NCBI GenBank assembly: GCA_039818345.1
Contig: JBCBUC010000002.1
Span: 62,001-126,000, forward strand
Length of the DNA stretch: 64,000 nt
Direction of reading: 5' to 3'
From: Parvularcula sp039818345
GTDB taxonomy: Bacteria; Pseudomonadota; Alphaproteobacteria; Caulobacterales; Parvularculaceae
Position 1 is the first letter of the stretch. Each line of letters begins with the position of its first letter. Shown piece by piece: positions 7,600 to 16,037 of the stretch. The translations under genes and the position numbers were made by a program. The notes under the pieces were generated by a model, which worked only from the letters and a program-made list of their open reading frames with translations, was not told where the DNA came from and did not search any database.

Positions 7600-8747
7600 G
7601 TCGACTTCTTATACGGTGTGTAGCCCTTGAGCAGGTCGATATCGGCCTCGATTTGCCGTTTCTCCCGCGTAAGATAGTCCTCAATCGCTGTTTGGAAGCC
7701 CGGGTCGGTCATCTTGTGGGCTGAGCGGATGACCACGGGTTCATAACCTCGCGCGATCTTGTGCTCGCCTTGCGCGCCCGCTTCGACCCGTTTGAGCCCA
7801 TGGGCTAACGCGTAGTCGACGGCCTGATAGTAACAGAGCTCGAAATGAAGAAAGGGCACATGCTCCTTGCACCCCCAATAACGCCCAAAGAGCGTGTCGC
7901 CCCCGATCATATTCAAGGCCCCAGCGATGTATTCGTCCCCGCGCCGGGCAAAGATGAAAAGAAGACGATCAGGAATCCGTTCAGCAATCAGGGTAAAGAA
8001 GGCACGAGTGAGGTAAGGGCTTCCCCATTTTCTTGCGCCCGTGTCCTGATAGAACCACCAAAAAGCATCAAGGTGCCGCTCCTCAATATCCTTGCCTGTG
8101 ATCCACTCAATCGTGAGGTCGCCGGCCGCGATCGCCCCGCGTTCTTTTTTCAGTGCCTTCCTTTTCCGGGAGGCGAGGGCGTCGAGAAAGCCATGCCAAT
8201 CGCCGTATCCTTTGTCCTCGAAATGGTATTGCTCACCATAGCGGACCGCAAACCCTTGGTCCTCAGCCTGCTGCGCTTCTTGAGCCGTGAGGAAGTTAAG
8301 GTTGGCGCCGGAGAGCCCCATTTGCTCGGCTGCCCGGGCGGCTCCAGCGGCCAACAAGGCGCGATCTTCCGCTAGCTGAGCAAGCAGACGTGGCCCGGTT
8401 GCTGGCGTGAAGGGAACTGCGGACAAGAGCTTAGGATAATAGCGTCCACCGGCGCGGGTGTAGGCATCGGCGAAGGCGTGGTCGAAGATGTATTCGCCCT
8501 GGCTGTGTCCCTTGAGATAGGTCGGCATGACACCTGCAATCTCGCCATCGCGCTTCAGCACCAGATGCGCGGGCTGCCACCCCACCTCCGCGCGGGCTGA
8601 GCTTGAGGCTTCAAGCGCTTCGAGAAAGTCCCAAGACACAAAAGGGTCAAACGCCCGGTCCGTCGGATTGGCCAGCGCGTCCCAATCCGCTTTGGCGATA
8701 TCGCGCAGCGCTGAGATCGTCTCGATGGTGGTGGAAGCGTTCTCCAT
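7596..8747 (-). CDS. DUF482 (COG3146) GNAT/FemAB-like N-acyltransferase
   Basis: A 383-residue protein of the DUF482 family, a FemAB-like duplicated GNAT fold common in alpha- and gammaproteobacteria. Recognisable parts are DPFVSWDFLEALEAS at about 34-48, GEYIFDHAFADAYTRAG at about 84-100 and the later stretch ARKWGSPYLTRAFF followed by YYQAVDYALAHGLKRVEAG, which is very characteristic. The family is presumed to transfer acyl or aminoacyl groups, perhaps to wall or polyamine substrates, but no reaction is established to my knowledge. It is the first gene of the DUF482-DUF2007-HIT-SDR unit. Confidence 0.85.
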   Translation of the reverse strand: MENASTTIETISALRDIAKADWDALANPTDRAFDPFVSWDFLEALEASSSARAEVGWQPAHLVLKRDGEIAGVMPTYLKGHSQGEYIFDHAFADAYTRAGGRYYPKLLSAVPFTPATGPRLLAQLAEDRALLAAGAARAAEQMGLSGANLNFLTAQEAQQAEDQGFAVRYGEQYHFEDKGYGDWHGFLDALASRKRKALKKERGAIAAGDLTIEWITGKDIEERHLDAFWWFYQDTGARKWGSPYLTRAFFTLIAERIPDRLLFIFARRGDEYIAGALNMIGGDTLFGRYWGCKEHVPFLHFELCYYQAVDYALAHGLKRVEAGAQGEHKIARGYEPVVIRSAHKMTDPGFQTAIEDYLTREKRQIEADIDLLKGYTPYKKST

Positions 8748-8820
8748 AAAAAGAGCTTAGCGCTCCATCGCTTAATCGCCATCTTCCCGCATGCGGCATG
8801 TCTGCCTGTTCACGCTTGCG

Positions 8821-9546
8821 TTAATCGAGCACCTGGGCGACGGCGGCCTCTGCGTGCAGTGCTGCGGAGGCAAAAAGCGGCAGCTCGGGCAAGTCCTTTT
8901 GCTCGAGAAGAAGGAAAATCTCGGTGCAGCCCAGGATGAGGCCTTCAGCGCCGTCTTCGTTCTTCATGCGCAGGGCAATCTCGCGATACCGCGCGCGCGA
9001 TTCCTCGAGGAAGATCTCTTCGCAGAGCTCCTCAAAGATCACCCGGTGGATATCGGCTTGCTCCGCCGATGTTGGTGCAATGATCTCAGCACCGGAAAGC
9101 TCAGCTATTTCGTCCATCACAAGGCCGCCTTGCATCGTCGTCTGGGTACCGAAGATAGCGACTTTCTTCAGTCCCGCCTTTTTGATCGCGCGCCCCACCG
9201 GCTCGGTGATCGAAAGGAAGGGTGTCTTCCGTCCGGCCATCACGTCAGCCATCACAAGATGCACGGTGTTGGACGATCCGATAACAAGATCGGCACCAGC
9301 GCCTTCCAGCCGATCAACCGCTTTGCCAACATAGGCCGCAAGGCCATCCCAATCGCCGTCGTAGATATAGGCTTTGATGTTGCCATAGTTCATTCCGGCA
9401 ATCAGCGTTTCACCAATATGATCGCCGCCGTGGTGGGCGCGCGCAGCCTGATTGATCAGCTGGAAATAGGCCGGCGTGACGACATGGCTGGTTCCGCCGA
9501 GGACACCGATGATCGGTTGTCGGATGAGTTTGTCTGAAGTCGACAT
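8821..9546 (-). CDS. Aspartate/glutamate racemase-family protein (first catalytic Cys is Ser)
   Basis: A 241-residue protein of the Asp/Glu racemase superfamily, closest in style to aspartate racemases and YgeA (GVLGGTSHVVTPAYF at about 14-28). These enzymes normally use two cysteines, one on each lobe, to invert the alpha carbon. The second is present, C207 in LILGCTEI. The first, expected in CNT, is serine here: GSSNTVH with S92. E. coli YgeA also lacks this first cysteine (it has Thr) and acts on L-amino acids, so activity with altered stereochemistry is possible. Substrate is unknown. It may supply a D-amino acid for peptidoglycan, but glutamate racemase proper (MurI) has both cysteines. 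Confidence 0.8.
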   Translation of the reverse strand: MSTSDKLIRQPIIGVLGGTSHVVTPAYFQLINQAARAHHGGDHIGETLIAGMNYGNIKAYIYDGDWDGLAAYVGKAVDRLEGAGADLVIGSSNTVHLVMADVMAGRKTPFLSITEPVGRAIKKAGLKKVAIFGTQTTMQGGLVMDEIAELSGAEIIAPTSAEQADIHRVIFEELCEEIFLEESRARYREIALRMKNEDGAEGLILGCTEIFLLLEQKDLPELPLFASAALHAEAAVAQVLD

Positions 9547-9566
9547 TAGCGGTTCTTCTCACACAA

Positions 9567-9586
9567 CGAGCGGAGATGATCGCTCG
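9567..9586 (-). terminator. Hairpin downstream of the DUF2059 gene
   Basis: CGAGCG at 9567-9572 pairs perfectly with CGCTCG at 9581-9586, loop of 8. Read on the minus strand it follows the DUF2059 stop and is followed by TTGTGTG, so it could be a weak intrinsic terminator between this gene and the racemase gene. The stem is only six pairs. Confidence 0.3.
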
Positions 9587-9594
9587 CGTTTGGA

Positions 9595-10101
9595 CTATTG
9601 ATCGCCGTCTGCTGCTTGCATCTCCAGCGCACGGCGTTGCATCGTCATCATATAGCGCTCCATCAGCGGCATGTAAGCCTGCATCATGGTCTGATTGAAC
9701 GTGTTCGTCTTTGACACCATGCCCTGTCCCTCTGGCGTGGCGTAAAAGGCATTGGCGGCTTTGAGCTCTTTCAGCGTGAATGTCTGCGCCGAGGCTTCGA
9801 TCATGATCGTTTCCATCTCTGGTCGGATCTTCTTGAATTCCTCAAGGGCGATCGCCAGGGCGCGTTGCCGTTGATCGCTCGAAGCGGAGGTCGGCATGAG
9901 GGTGCTCATTTGGTTCACAATGCCTTGCTCGTCGAGCATTTGGTCGAAGATCTCTTTCATCGCCGGGCCTTTGACGTAGGACTCTGCCTCTTTCATGCGG
10001 GCATCAAAGGTCGCTGGATCGGGAGCAGTTTCCGGTTGTGCCGACGCTGCCACCGGCAGAAGTCCTATCGCGATGGCGATCACGATCATGGCGGTTTTCA
10101 T
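9595..10101 (-). CDS. DUF2059 exported protein
   Basis: A 168-residue protein with a clear signal peptide (MKTAMIVIAIAIGLLPVAASAQ, cleavage probably after ASA). The mature part is a DUF2059-type helical domain: YATPEGQGMVSKTNTFNQ and LKELKAANAFY are the typical signature. Family members are small periplasmic proteins of unknown function. I chose the ATG at 10101 over one six codons upstream because GGAGAGTC stands at the right distance and the signal peptide then begins cleanly. It follows gltA but is separated from it by a strong terminator, so it should have its own promoter, perhaps within that 100-base gap. Confidence 0.85.
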   Translation of the reverse strand: MKTAMIVIAIAIGLLPVAASAQPETAPDPATFDARMKEAESYVKGPAMKEIFDQMLDEQGIVNQMSTLMPTSASSDQRQRALAIALEEFKKIRPEMETIMIEASAQTFTLKELKAANAFYATPEGQGMVSKTNTFNQTMMQAYMPLMERYMMTMQRRALEMQAADGDQ

Positions 10102-10117
10102 GGCTGACTCTCCGAGC

Positions 10118-10150
10118 AAAAAAAGAAGGCGGCCCGGACAGACCGCCTTC
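10118..10150 (-). terminator. Rho-independent terminator of gltA
   Basis: On the minus strand GAAGGCGG (10150-10143) pairs with CCGCCTTC (10132-10125), an 8-pair stem with a 10-base loop, followed directly by seven T residues (10124-10118). This is the clearest intrinsic terminator in the window. It lies 50 bases past the gltA stop. Confidence 0.88.
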
Positions 10151-10199
10151 GTTCAGTGTTACCATAACAGACGCTGAAGGTCTTGGTGCAGCCGCAGTT

Positions 10200-11492
10200 T
10201 TACCGATCGCTCATCGGCACGAAATTGCGTTCGGGTGAACCTGTGTAAATCTGACGTGGACGGCCGATTTTTTGGCTTGGGTCCTCAAGCATCTCACGCC
10301 ATTGGGCGATCCAACCGACCGTCCGTGCAAGGGCGAAGAGCGGTGTGAACATCGCTGGCGGGAAGCCAAGGGCACGGAGGGTGATGCCCGAATAAAAGTC
10401 GATGTTCGGGTAGAGCTTCTTCTCAACGAAGTACTCGTCCTCAAGGGCGATCTTCTCAAGCTCCATGGCGACATCCAGCAATGGGTCTTTAATGCCCAGT
10501 GTGCCGAGCACTTCGTGGCAGGCCTTCTGCATGACTTTCGCGCGTGGATCGTAGTTTTTATAGACCCGGTGGCCAAAGCCCATCAGGCGGAAGGGGTCGG
10601 ATTTGTCTTTGGCCTTACCCACATACTCTGAGATTTTGTCCGTGCTGCCAATTTCCATCAGCATGTTGAGCGCCGCTTCGTTCGCGCCGCCATGGGCAGG
10701 ACCCCAGAGGCAGGCGATGCCCGCTGCGATACAAGCAAACGGGTTGGCACCTGATGAACCAGCAAGCCGCACGGTGGAGGTCGACGCGTTTTGCTCATGG
10801 TCCATGTGCAAGATGAAAATCTTATCGAGCGCTTGGGCCAGTACAGGATCAATATTGTAGTCTTCAGCCGGAACCCTGAAGCACATATTGAGGAAGTTCT
10901 CGGTGTAATGAAGATCGTTGCGCGGATAAACGAATGGCTGGCCGACGGTGTATTTGTATGCCATCGCCGCGATCGTCGGCATTTTGGCGATCATGCGATG
11001 GATGGCGACTTTCCGCTCATAGGGATCGTTGACGTCAGTGCTGTCGTGATAGAACGCCGATAGCGCGCCAACGGCGCCGCACATGATCGCCATGGGATGG
11101 GCGTCGCGCCGGAAGCCATCGAAAAAGCGCATGAAATGCTCATGCAGCATCGTGTGATACGTGATGTCGTGGCGGAATTGCGCGCACTCATCCTTCGTCG
11201 GCAACTCGCCCTCAAGAAGCAGATAAGCGGTTTCGATGAAGTCGGTATTCTCGGCCAGCTGCTCAATCGGATAGCCGCGGTAAAGAAGCGTGCCTTCTTC
11301 GCCGTCGATAAAGGTGATCTGGCTTTCGCAGGACGCGGTGGACGTAAAACCAGGGTCAAAGGTGAATTTGCCCGTGGCTGCGGTCAGTTTTCGGATATCG
11401 ACCACGTCATTGCCGTGGGTACCGCGATACACCGGAAGCTCTTGGCCGTCATAACTGGCGGTTCCGGCCTCTTGTAGTTTGCTTTCCATCAT
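10200..11492 (-). CDS. gltA: Citrate synthase (type II)
   Basis: Citrate synthase joins oxaloacetate and acetyl-CoA to form citrate, the entry step of the TCA cycle. The 430-residue length and N-terminal domain (about 1-50) fit the hexameric type II enzyme of Gram-negatives. Catalytic residues are all visible: H267 in GPAHGGANE, H308 in MGFGHRVYKNY and D365 in NIDFYSG, at nearly the E. coli spacing; the HMDHEQNASTSTVRLAGSSG signature is at 229-248. Two ATG codons stand in tandem (11492 and 11489), preceded by GAGGAGAACG. A perfect terminator follows. gltX lies upstream on the same strand, an arrangement common in alphaproteobacteria. Confidence 0.97.
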   Translation of the reverse strand: MMESKLQEAGTASYDGQELPVYRGTHGNDVVDIRKLTAATGKFTFDPGFTSTASCESQITFIDGEEGTLLYRGYPIEQLAENTDFIETAYLLLEGELPTKDECAQFRHDITYHTMLHEHFMRFFDGFRRDAHPMAIMCGAVGALSAFYHDSTDVNDPYERKVAIHRMIAKMPTIAAMAYKYTVGQPFVYPRNDLHYTENFLNMCFRVPAEDYNIDPVLAQALDKIFILHMDHEQNASTSTVRLAGSSGANPFACIAAGIACLWGPAHGGANEAALNMLMEIGSTDKISEYVGKAKDKSDPFRLMGFGHRVYKNYDPRAKVMQKACHEVLGTLGIKDPLLDVAMELEKIALEDEYFVEKKLYPNIDFYSGITLRALGFPPAMFTPLFALARTVGWIAQWREMLEDPSQKIGRPRQIYTGSPERNFVPMSDR

Positions 11493-11577
11493 CGTTCTCC
11501 TCGCACGGCTTTTGTGCCCGATTGCACCTGCCGGGTTGGGCTTTTTGCCCTTTAGGCGCGCCTCGTTTTGCAGCGCG

Positions 11578-11605
11578 ACAATAGTGGCTCCGCCTCGGTC
11601 TGCAA
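11578..11605 (-). promoter_or_regulatory. Candidate gltA promoter
   Basis: On the minus strand TTGCAG (11605-11600) and TATTGT (11583-11578) stand 16 bases apart, about 86 bases before the gltA ATG, inside the 150-base gltX-gltA gap. The fit to a housekeeping promoter is only moderate, and alphaproteobacterial promoters are variable, so this is a suggestion. Confidence 0.3.
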
Positions 11606-11642
11606 GTGCAGCCGGATCCGGGGCGTTTTGAGCGTTACAACT

Positions 11643-13055
11643 TTAAGGTGAGTGTTCGCTTAAGCTTTGGTCAACCCGGGCAAGCGCCTCGTCGCGCCCC
11701 AGCACGTGAAGTGTCTCGCCGATACTAGGCGAGGGAAGGCCTGCGGTGAGAACGGCGCGCAATGGCGGGCCAATTTGACCAAAGCCAACGCCTGCTTCAT
11801 CGGCATAGGCTTGCAACCTTAAGTCAAGCGCGGTTGGCGACCAATCGTCCTGCTTTTCGAGGATCGCGCGCAATTGAGAAAGATGATCCATCGCGCCCTC
11901 TTTTTTGAGCGGTTTGGCGGCTTTGCCGGTGACATCGAAAGGACGATCCAAAAGCACGAAACCCGCAGCGGTGGCAGCATCTGTCAGGAGTTTCATCCGC
12001 GGCTTCAGGAAGGGCGCCGCCCGCCTCAACATGGCCAGCAGGTCGCCAGAGATCTCTCCTTTTAAATTGGGAAGGATCGCCTCAACAAAGCGCTCATCGG
12101 CCATGGTCTCGATAAAATGCGCGTTGATCGATGCCAGTTTCTCGGGGTCGAGCCGCGCTGGTGCTTTGCCCAGTCCATCGAGGTCGAACCATTCAAGCGC
12201 CTGGGATTTTGAGATTATTTCATCGTCACCATGGCTCCAGCCCATGCGGAGGAGGCCGTTCATAAGGCCCTCCGGCAGGTACCCCTCGTCGCGGTAGGCC
12301 TCGACCCCCAAAGCGCCGTGACGCTTCGAGAGCTTTTTGCCGTCATGGCCATGGATGAGCGGAACATGGGCCCAAACCGGTAGCGCCCATCCAAGCGCCT
12401 CATAGATTTGCTGCTGACGGCCCGCGTTGATCAGGTGATCATCGCCGCGAATGACATGGGTGACGCCCATGTCGTGGTCGTCGACAACCACGGCGAGCAT
12501 GTAGGTCGGCGTCCCATCGGACCGCAGCAGCACCATGTCATCGAGACTTTGGTTGGGAAATGTCACCTCGCCTTGGACCGCGTCCTCGATCACCGTGTCG
12601 CCATCAAGAGGCGCCTTGAGGCGAATAGAAGCGGCCCCCTCGCCTTCGCCGCCGTCCCGATAGGGGCTGGTGAAGCGGATGTTTTTCTCCCGCGCTTCGG
12701 CCCTTGCGGCGTCAAGCGCCTCACCGGCAAGCCAGCAGCGATAGGCTTTGCCCTCCTCAAGCAGCTGATAAGCCACCTCAGAATGGCGCTCCGCCCGGGC
12801 GAACTGGCTGATCGGCTCATCGTCCCAATCAAGACCGAGCCATGTGAGGCCGTCGAGGATCGCCGTCACCGCTTCTTCATTGTGCCGCGCGCGGTCGGTG
12901 TCTTCGATCCGCAGAAGAAATTTTGAGCCCGCCGGCGCGCTGTTTCTGCGTGCGTAAAGCCAGCTGAAAAGTGCCGTCCGCGCCCCGCCGATGTGCAAAT
13001 ACCCGGTCGGCGACGGTGCGAAGCGGGTCACGATGGGCTTAGTTTGAGTGGTCAT
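11643..13055 (-). CDS. gltX: Glutamyl-tRNA synthetase
   Basis: Class I aminoacyl-tRNA synthetase that charges tRNA-Glu (470 residues). The HIGH-type motif appears as PSPTGYLHIGGARTALF (HIGG at 21-24) and the KMSKS-type motif as KKLSKRHGALG near residue 250; the ATP-binding fold, connective region (VIRGDDHLINAGRQQQIYEA) and helical anticodon-binding C-terminus follow in order. The start ATG at 13055 has GAGGA about 8 bases upstream; the 73-residue extension of the open frame beyond it is low-complexity and unlikely to be translated. The start codon overlaps that of comEC on the other strand within CATG. Many alphaproteobacteria carry two gltX copies; whether this is the discriminating one is unknown. 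Confidence 0.95.
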   Translation of the reverse strand: MTTQTKPIVTRFAPSPTGYLHIGGARTALFSWLYARRNSAPAGSKFLLRIEDTDRARHNEEAVTAILDGLTWLGLDWDDEPISQFARAERHSEVAYQLLEEGKAYRCWLAGEALDAARAEAREKNIRFTSPYRDGGEGEGAASIRLKAPLDGDTVIEDAVQGEVTFPNQSLDDMVLLRSDGTPTYMLAVVVDDHDMGVTHVIRGDDHLINAGRQQQIYEALGWALPVWAHVPLIHGHDGKKLSKRHGALGVEAYRDEGYLPEGLMNGLLRMGWSHGDDEIISKSQALEWFDLDGLGKAPARLDPEKLASINAHFIETMADERFVEAILPNLKGEISGDLLAMLRRAAPFLKPRMKLLTDAATAAGFVLLDRPFDVTGKAAKPLKKEGAMDHLSQLRAILEKQDDWSPTALDLRLQAYADEAGVGFGQIGPPLRAVLTAGLPSPSIGETLHVLGRDEALARVDQSLSEHSP

Positions 13056-15153
13056 GTCATCCTCAAAACGGCAAGAGTTCGCGCACCTAAAGGCGTTATC
13101 CCTCGCGGCCAAGCGGCTTTGGCGTCCTGGCGATGTTGCCGCGTTGTTGCGCCGATGGTCGGATGAGGAGGAGGGACGGTTTATCCTCCTTGCGCCGTGC
13201 TTGATGGCGGCGGGCGCGGCTTTCTGGTTGATGTTGGATAATCCCGCCTCTTGGCCTTTGGGTCTCGTGGTCACCGCTATGTTGATCAGGCTTTGGGCGG
13301 TAGGTGTTCGTCGACGGGCGTTGGCTGTGGTTTACGGCGCAAGGGCAATGGCCTGCCTTTTTGCGGGCATCACGCTTATCGCTCTTCGTACAGATCTTAT
13401 CGATGCACCCATCGTGCCCGAAGGTCTAGGGCCTGTGACGGTCACTGGCGTGCTTGAGGAGATTGAGATCCGGGAGCGTGATCGGCGCTATACGATCCGC
13501 GTAGAGGCGATAAGCCGACTTGGGGATGATGCGACACCGCACCGTGTGCGCATGGTATGGCGCGGTGAGCCGGGCACCGCCCGCCCTGGTGACCGCGTCC
13601 GTGTTCGCGCGTCGCTCTCACCCCCGCCAGGACCGGCGATGCCCGGCGGTTATGATTTCGGCCAAGCGATGTTCTACGAACGGATTGGTGGGTCAGGTTT
13701 TTCCTATGCTCCCCCGGCCGTGCTGACGCGCGGCGGCACTGGTTTTAAGGCATCCGTCGAAAGGCTCCGTGATCGGATCGCTGATCGGATTGAACTGGTC
13801 ATTGGTGGGCCTGAAGGCGCAGTCACGGCGGCGCTTGTCACCGGCAAGCGGGAGCGTATTCCTGAAGAGGTGGTGGAGAACCTGCGTGATGCGGGGCTTG
13901 CGCATTTGCTTGCCATTTCGGGCCTTCACATGGGGCTCGTCTGCGGCTTCTTGTTTTTCGCCATCCGCTGGGGTCTTTCGCGATTTGAGGTGTTGGCGCT
14001 CCGTTATCCGATCAAAAAATGGGCCGCGATTGGCGCGCTTGGCGGCGGAGCGTTTTATCTCCTTCTTTCCGGTGGTGCCTGGTCGGCCCAGCGGGCTTTC
14101 ATCATGGCGGCGATTGTCTTCTTGGCGATCCTTTTTGATCGCCGGGGGATCAGCTTACGCAATGCCGCCCTCGCCGCGATTGTGATCATGGTGCTGCGGC
14201 CCGAGGCGGTGATGTCCGCAGGATTTCAAATGTCGTTTGCGGCCGTGGTCGCGCTCATTGCGACTTTTTCCTATATTGAAGAAAGAAGGACGCAGTCTGA
14301 TGACCATAGCCGCCTTGCCAAGGCGCTACGGTTCGCTGGGGGGCTCGCGCTCACAAGCTTTGTCGCCGGCCTCGCCACCGCGCCCTTCGCGCTCTATCAT
14401 TTTGGACGACTGGCGAGCTTTGGTCTTTTGGCCAATATGCTCGCTATGCCGATCATCACACTAGGTGTGATGCCGGCGGCTGTGCTGTCGCTTTTTGTTA
14501 TGCCGTTGGGGCTAGATGGCCCGGTCTTGATCCTCGTCGGCCGGGGCGTGGATATGGTGATCAGTGTGGCCGCCTGGACAGCGAGCCTTCCGGGGGCGGT
14601 GCAATTGGTTCCTTCGATCCCGGCGGCAGGTTTCTTGTTGAGCGTTTGTGGCCTTTTCACCGCAGCGATCTTAAAAGCGCCTTGGCGGCTGACGGGGTTG
14701 GGGTTCCTTCTTTTGGCTATTCCGCTGAGCCTCGGCGCTCAAACCCCTGACGTTTTTCTAAGCCGCGATTTGCGCAATGTGGGTGTGCGGCTGGAAGGGG
14801 AGGGACCAGCGCTGGCGCTCCTTTCCAAAAGGCGGGATCGCTTCACGGTGGAGCTGTGGTTGCGCTCCATGGCTCAGGAGCCGGAGATGAAAGCGCAGGC
14901 GCATTGGGCCGCGTGTGATGATGAGCGATGCTATCAGCTCCTCCCCGGCGGCGGTGAGATTGCTGTTGTGGAGACGGCGGCGGCCCTTACGCCTGCATGC
15001 GAGCGCGCGGCTATTGTGGTGCTAAGAACCAGCGCTCCTCCGCACACGCCCTGCCGCGGGTTGTTGCTGTCGCTTGATGGGAACGGCCGTTACCCCGCGT
15101 CCTTGTTGGTTCGTGATGGCGCCGGTTGGCAGCTTCAGCAAGCTGAGCGTTAG
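13054..15153 (+). CDS. comEC: ComEC/Rec2-family DNA uptake channel
   Basis: A roughly 699-residue polytopic inner-membrane protein. It starts with membrane segments near 50-110, then a soluble OB-like DUF4131 part (VTVTGVLEEIEIRERDRRYT), then the Competence domain with the classic AHLLAISGLHMGLV at about 283-296 and many helices to about 565. A soluble C-terminal part of about 120 residues remains, but I see no HxHxDH metallo-beta-lactamase motif, so the nuclease-like domain present in Bacillus ComEC is absent. ComEC carries single-stranded DNA across the inner membrane during transformation. The start is uncertain (GTG 13048, ATG 13054 or later), since no good ribosome-binding site is seen. 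Its stop overlaps ubiG's stop by four bases. Confidence 0.88.
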   Translation: MSSSKRQEFAHLKALSLAAKRLWRPGDVAALLRRWSDEEEGRFILLAPCLMAAGAAFWLMLDNPASWPLGLVVTAMLIRLWAVGVRRRALAVVYGARAMACLFAGITLIALRTDLIDAPIVPEGLGPVTVTGVLEEIEIRERDRRYTIRVEAISRLGDDATPHRVRMVWRGEPGTARPGDRVRVRASLSPPPGPAMPGGYDFGQAMFYERIGGSGFSYAPPAVLTRGGTGFKASVERLRDRIADRIELVIGGPEGAVTAALVTGKRERIPEEVVENLRDAGLAHLLAISGLHMGLVCGFLFFAIRWGLSRFEVLALRYPIKKWAAIGALGGGAFYLLLSGGAWSAQRAFIMAAIVFLAILFDRRGISLRNAALAAIVIMVLRPEAVMSAGFQMSFAAVVALIATFSYIEERRTQSDDHSRLAKALRFAGGLALTSFVAGLATAPFALYHFGRLASFGLLANMLAMPIITLGVMPAAVLSLFVMPLGLDGPVLILVGRGVDMVISVAAWTASLPGAVQLVPSIPAAGFLLSVCGLFTAAILKAPWRLTGLGFLLLAIPLSLGAQTPDVFLSRDLRNVGVRLEGEGPALALLSKRRDRFTVELWLRSMAQEPEMKAQAHWAACDDERCYQLLPGGGEIAVVETAAALTPACERAAIVVLRTSAPPHTPCRGLLLSLDGNGRYPASLLVRDGAGWQLQQAER

Positions 15154-15902
15154 GCCGCTGGTTTTTCCGCAAACAACATATAGTTGACGCTGAGGTCCTT
15201 GCCGACCCGCCAACCATCAAGAAGCGGCAGATAAGTAAGGCCCCGCTCAGCGGTGACCTTGAGGCCAGCCCGCTCCATCGAATGCTTGGCTTCGGGTGGA
15301 CGGACGAATTTCCGCGGATCATGGGTGCCGCGGGGCAACCAGCGTAAAATATACTCAGCGGCAAAGACAGCCGTTGCCGCGGCCTTCAGTGTTCGGTTGA
15401 GGGTGGCCATGCCCATCATGCCCCCCGGTCTAACAAGATCAGCACACGTTGTGAGGAAGAGATCAACGTCGGCGACATGCTCGACCACTTCGAGGGTCAA
15501 GACCACGTCGAAAAGCGCCTCGTCGCTCGCAAAGAGATCTTCCACCGTTGTGTGGCGATAGTCGATCGTGAGGCCAGCTTCCTCCGCATGCACGGCCGCT
15601 GTTTTGACGTTCGCTTCAGCAGCATCGATGCCCGTTACCTGGGCTCCAAGCCGCGCCATCGGCTCAGAAACGAGCCCTCCGCCGCAGCCAACATCGAGGA
15701 GCCGAAGGCCCTCAAGCGGTTTCTTGGCAAACCGGTCGCGGCCAAAATGTTGGCAAATCTGATCTCTGATGAGCCCAAGACGCACCGGGTTAAACTTATG
15801 CAGCGGCTTCATCTTGCCGAGCGGATCCCACCATTCTGCGGCCATGGCTTGGAACTTTTCGACCTCATCCGCGTCAATCGTGCTCGTCTGGGCCTCGGCC
15901 AT
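15150..15902 (-). CDS. ubiG: Ubiquinone biosynthesis O-methyltransferase
   Basis: SAM-dependent class I methyltransferase of 250 residues that carries out both O-methylation steps of ubiquinone synthesis. The UbiG N-terminus is typical (FQAMAAEWWDPLGKMKPLHK at about 17-36, then NPVRLGLI), the SAM-binding motif I is LDVGCGGGLVSEPMARLG at about 69-86, and ALFDVVLTLEVVEHVADV gives the later motifs; RGTHDPRKFVRPPE is a UbiG-specific segment. GGGAGATTCCG precedes the ATG at 15902. The divergent neighbour is lysC, a pairing widely conserved in alphaproteobacteria. Confidence 0.95.
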   Translation of the reverse strand: MAEAQTSTIDADEVEKFQAMAAEWWDPLGKMKPLHKFNPVRLGLIRDQICQHFGRDRFAKKPLEGLRLLDVGCGGGLVSEPMARLGAQVTGIDAAEANVKTAAVHAEEAGLTIDYRHTTVEDLFASDEALFDVVLTLEVVEHVADVDLFLTTCADLVRPGGMMGMATLNRTLKAAATAVFAAEYILRWLPRGTHDPRKFVRPPEAKHSMERAGLKVTAERGLTYLPLLDGWRVGKDLSVNYMLFAEKPAA

Positions 15903-16037
15903 CGGAATCTCCCTGCGATATCGCAGACCTAAGACGTGCCAAAGCTTTTGCCAACGCGGCAGGTCCGCACGACGGTGCCTTGCCCAGATCCAGCTGGGCC
16001 GCTAGACGCCCCCAGTTTGACGTGAAGGAACAATCCC

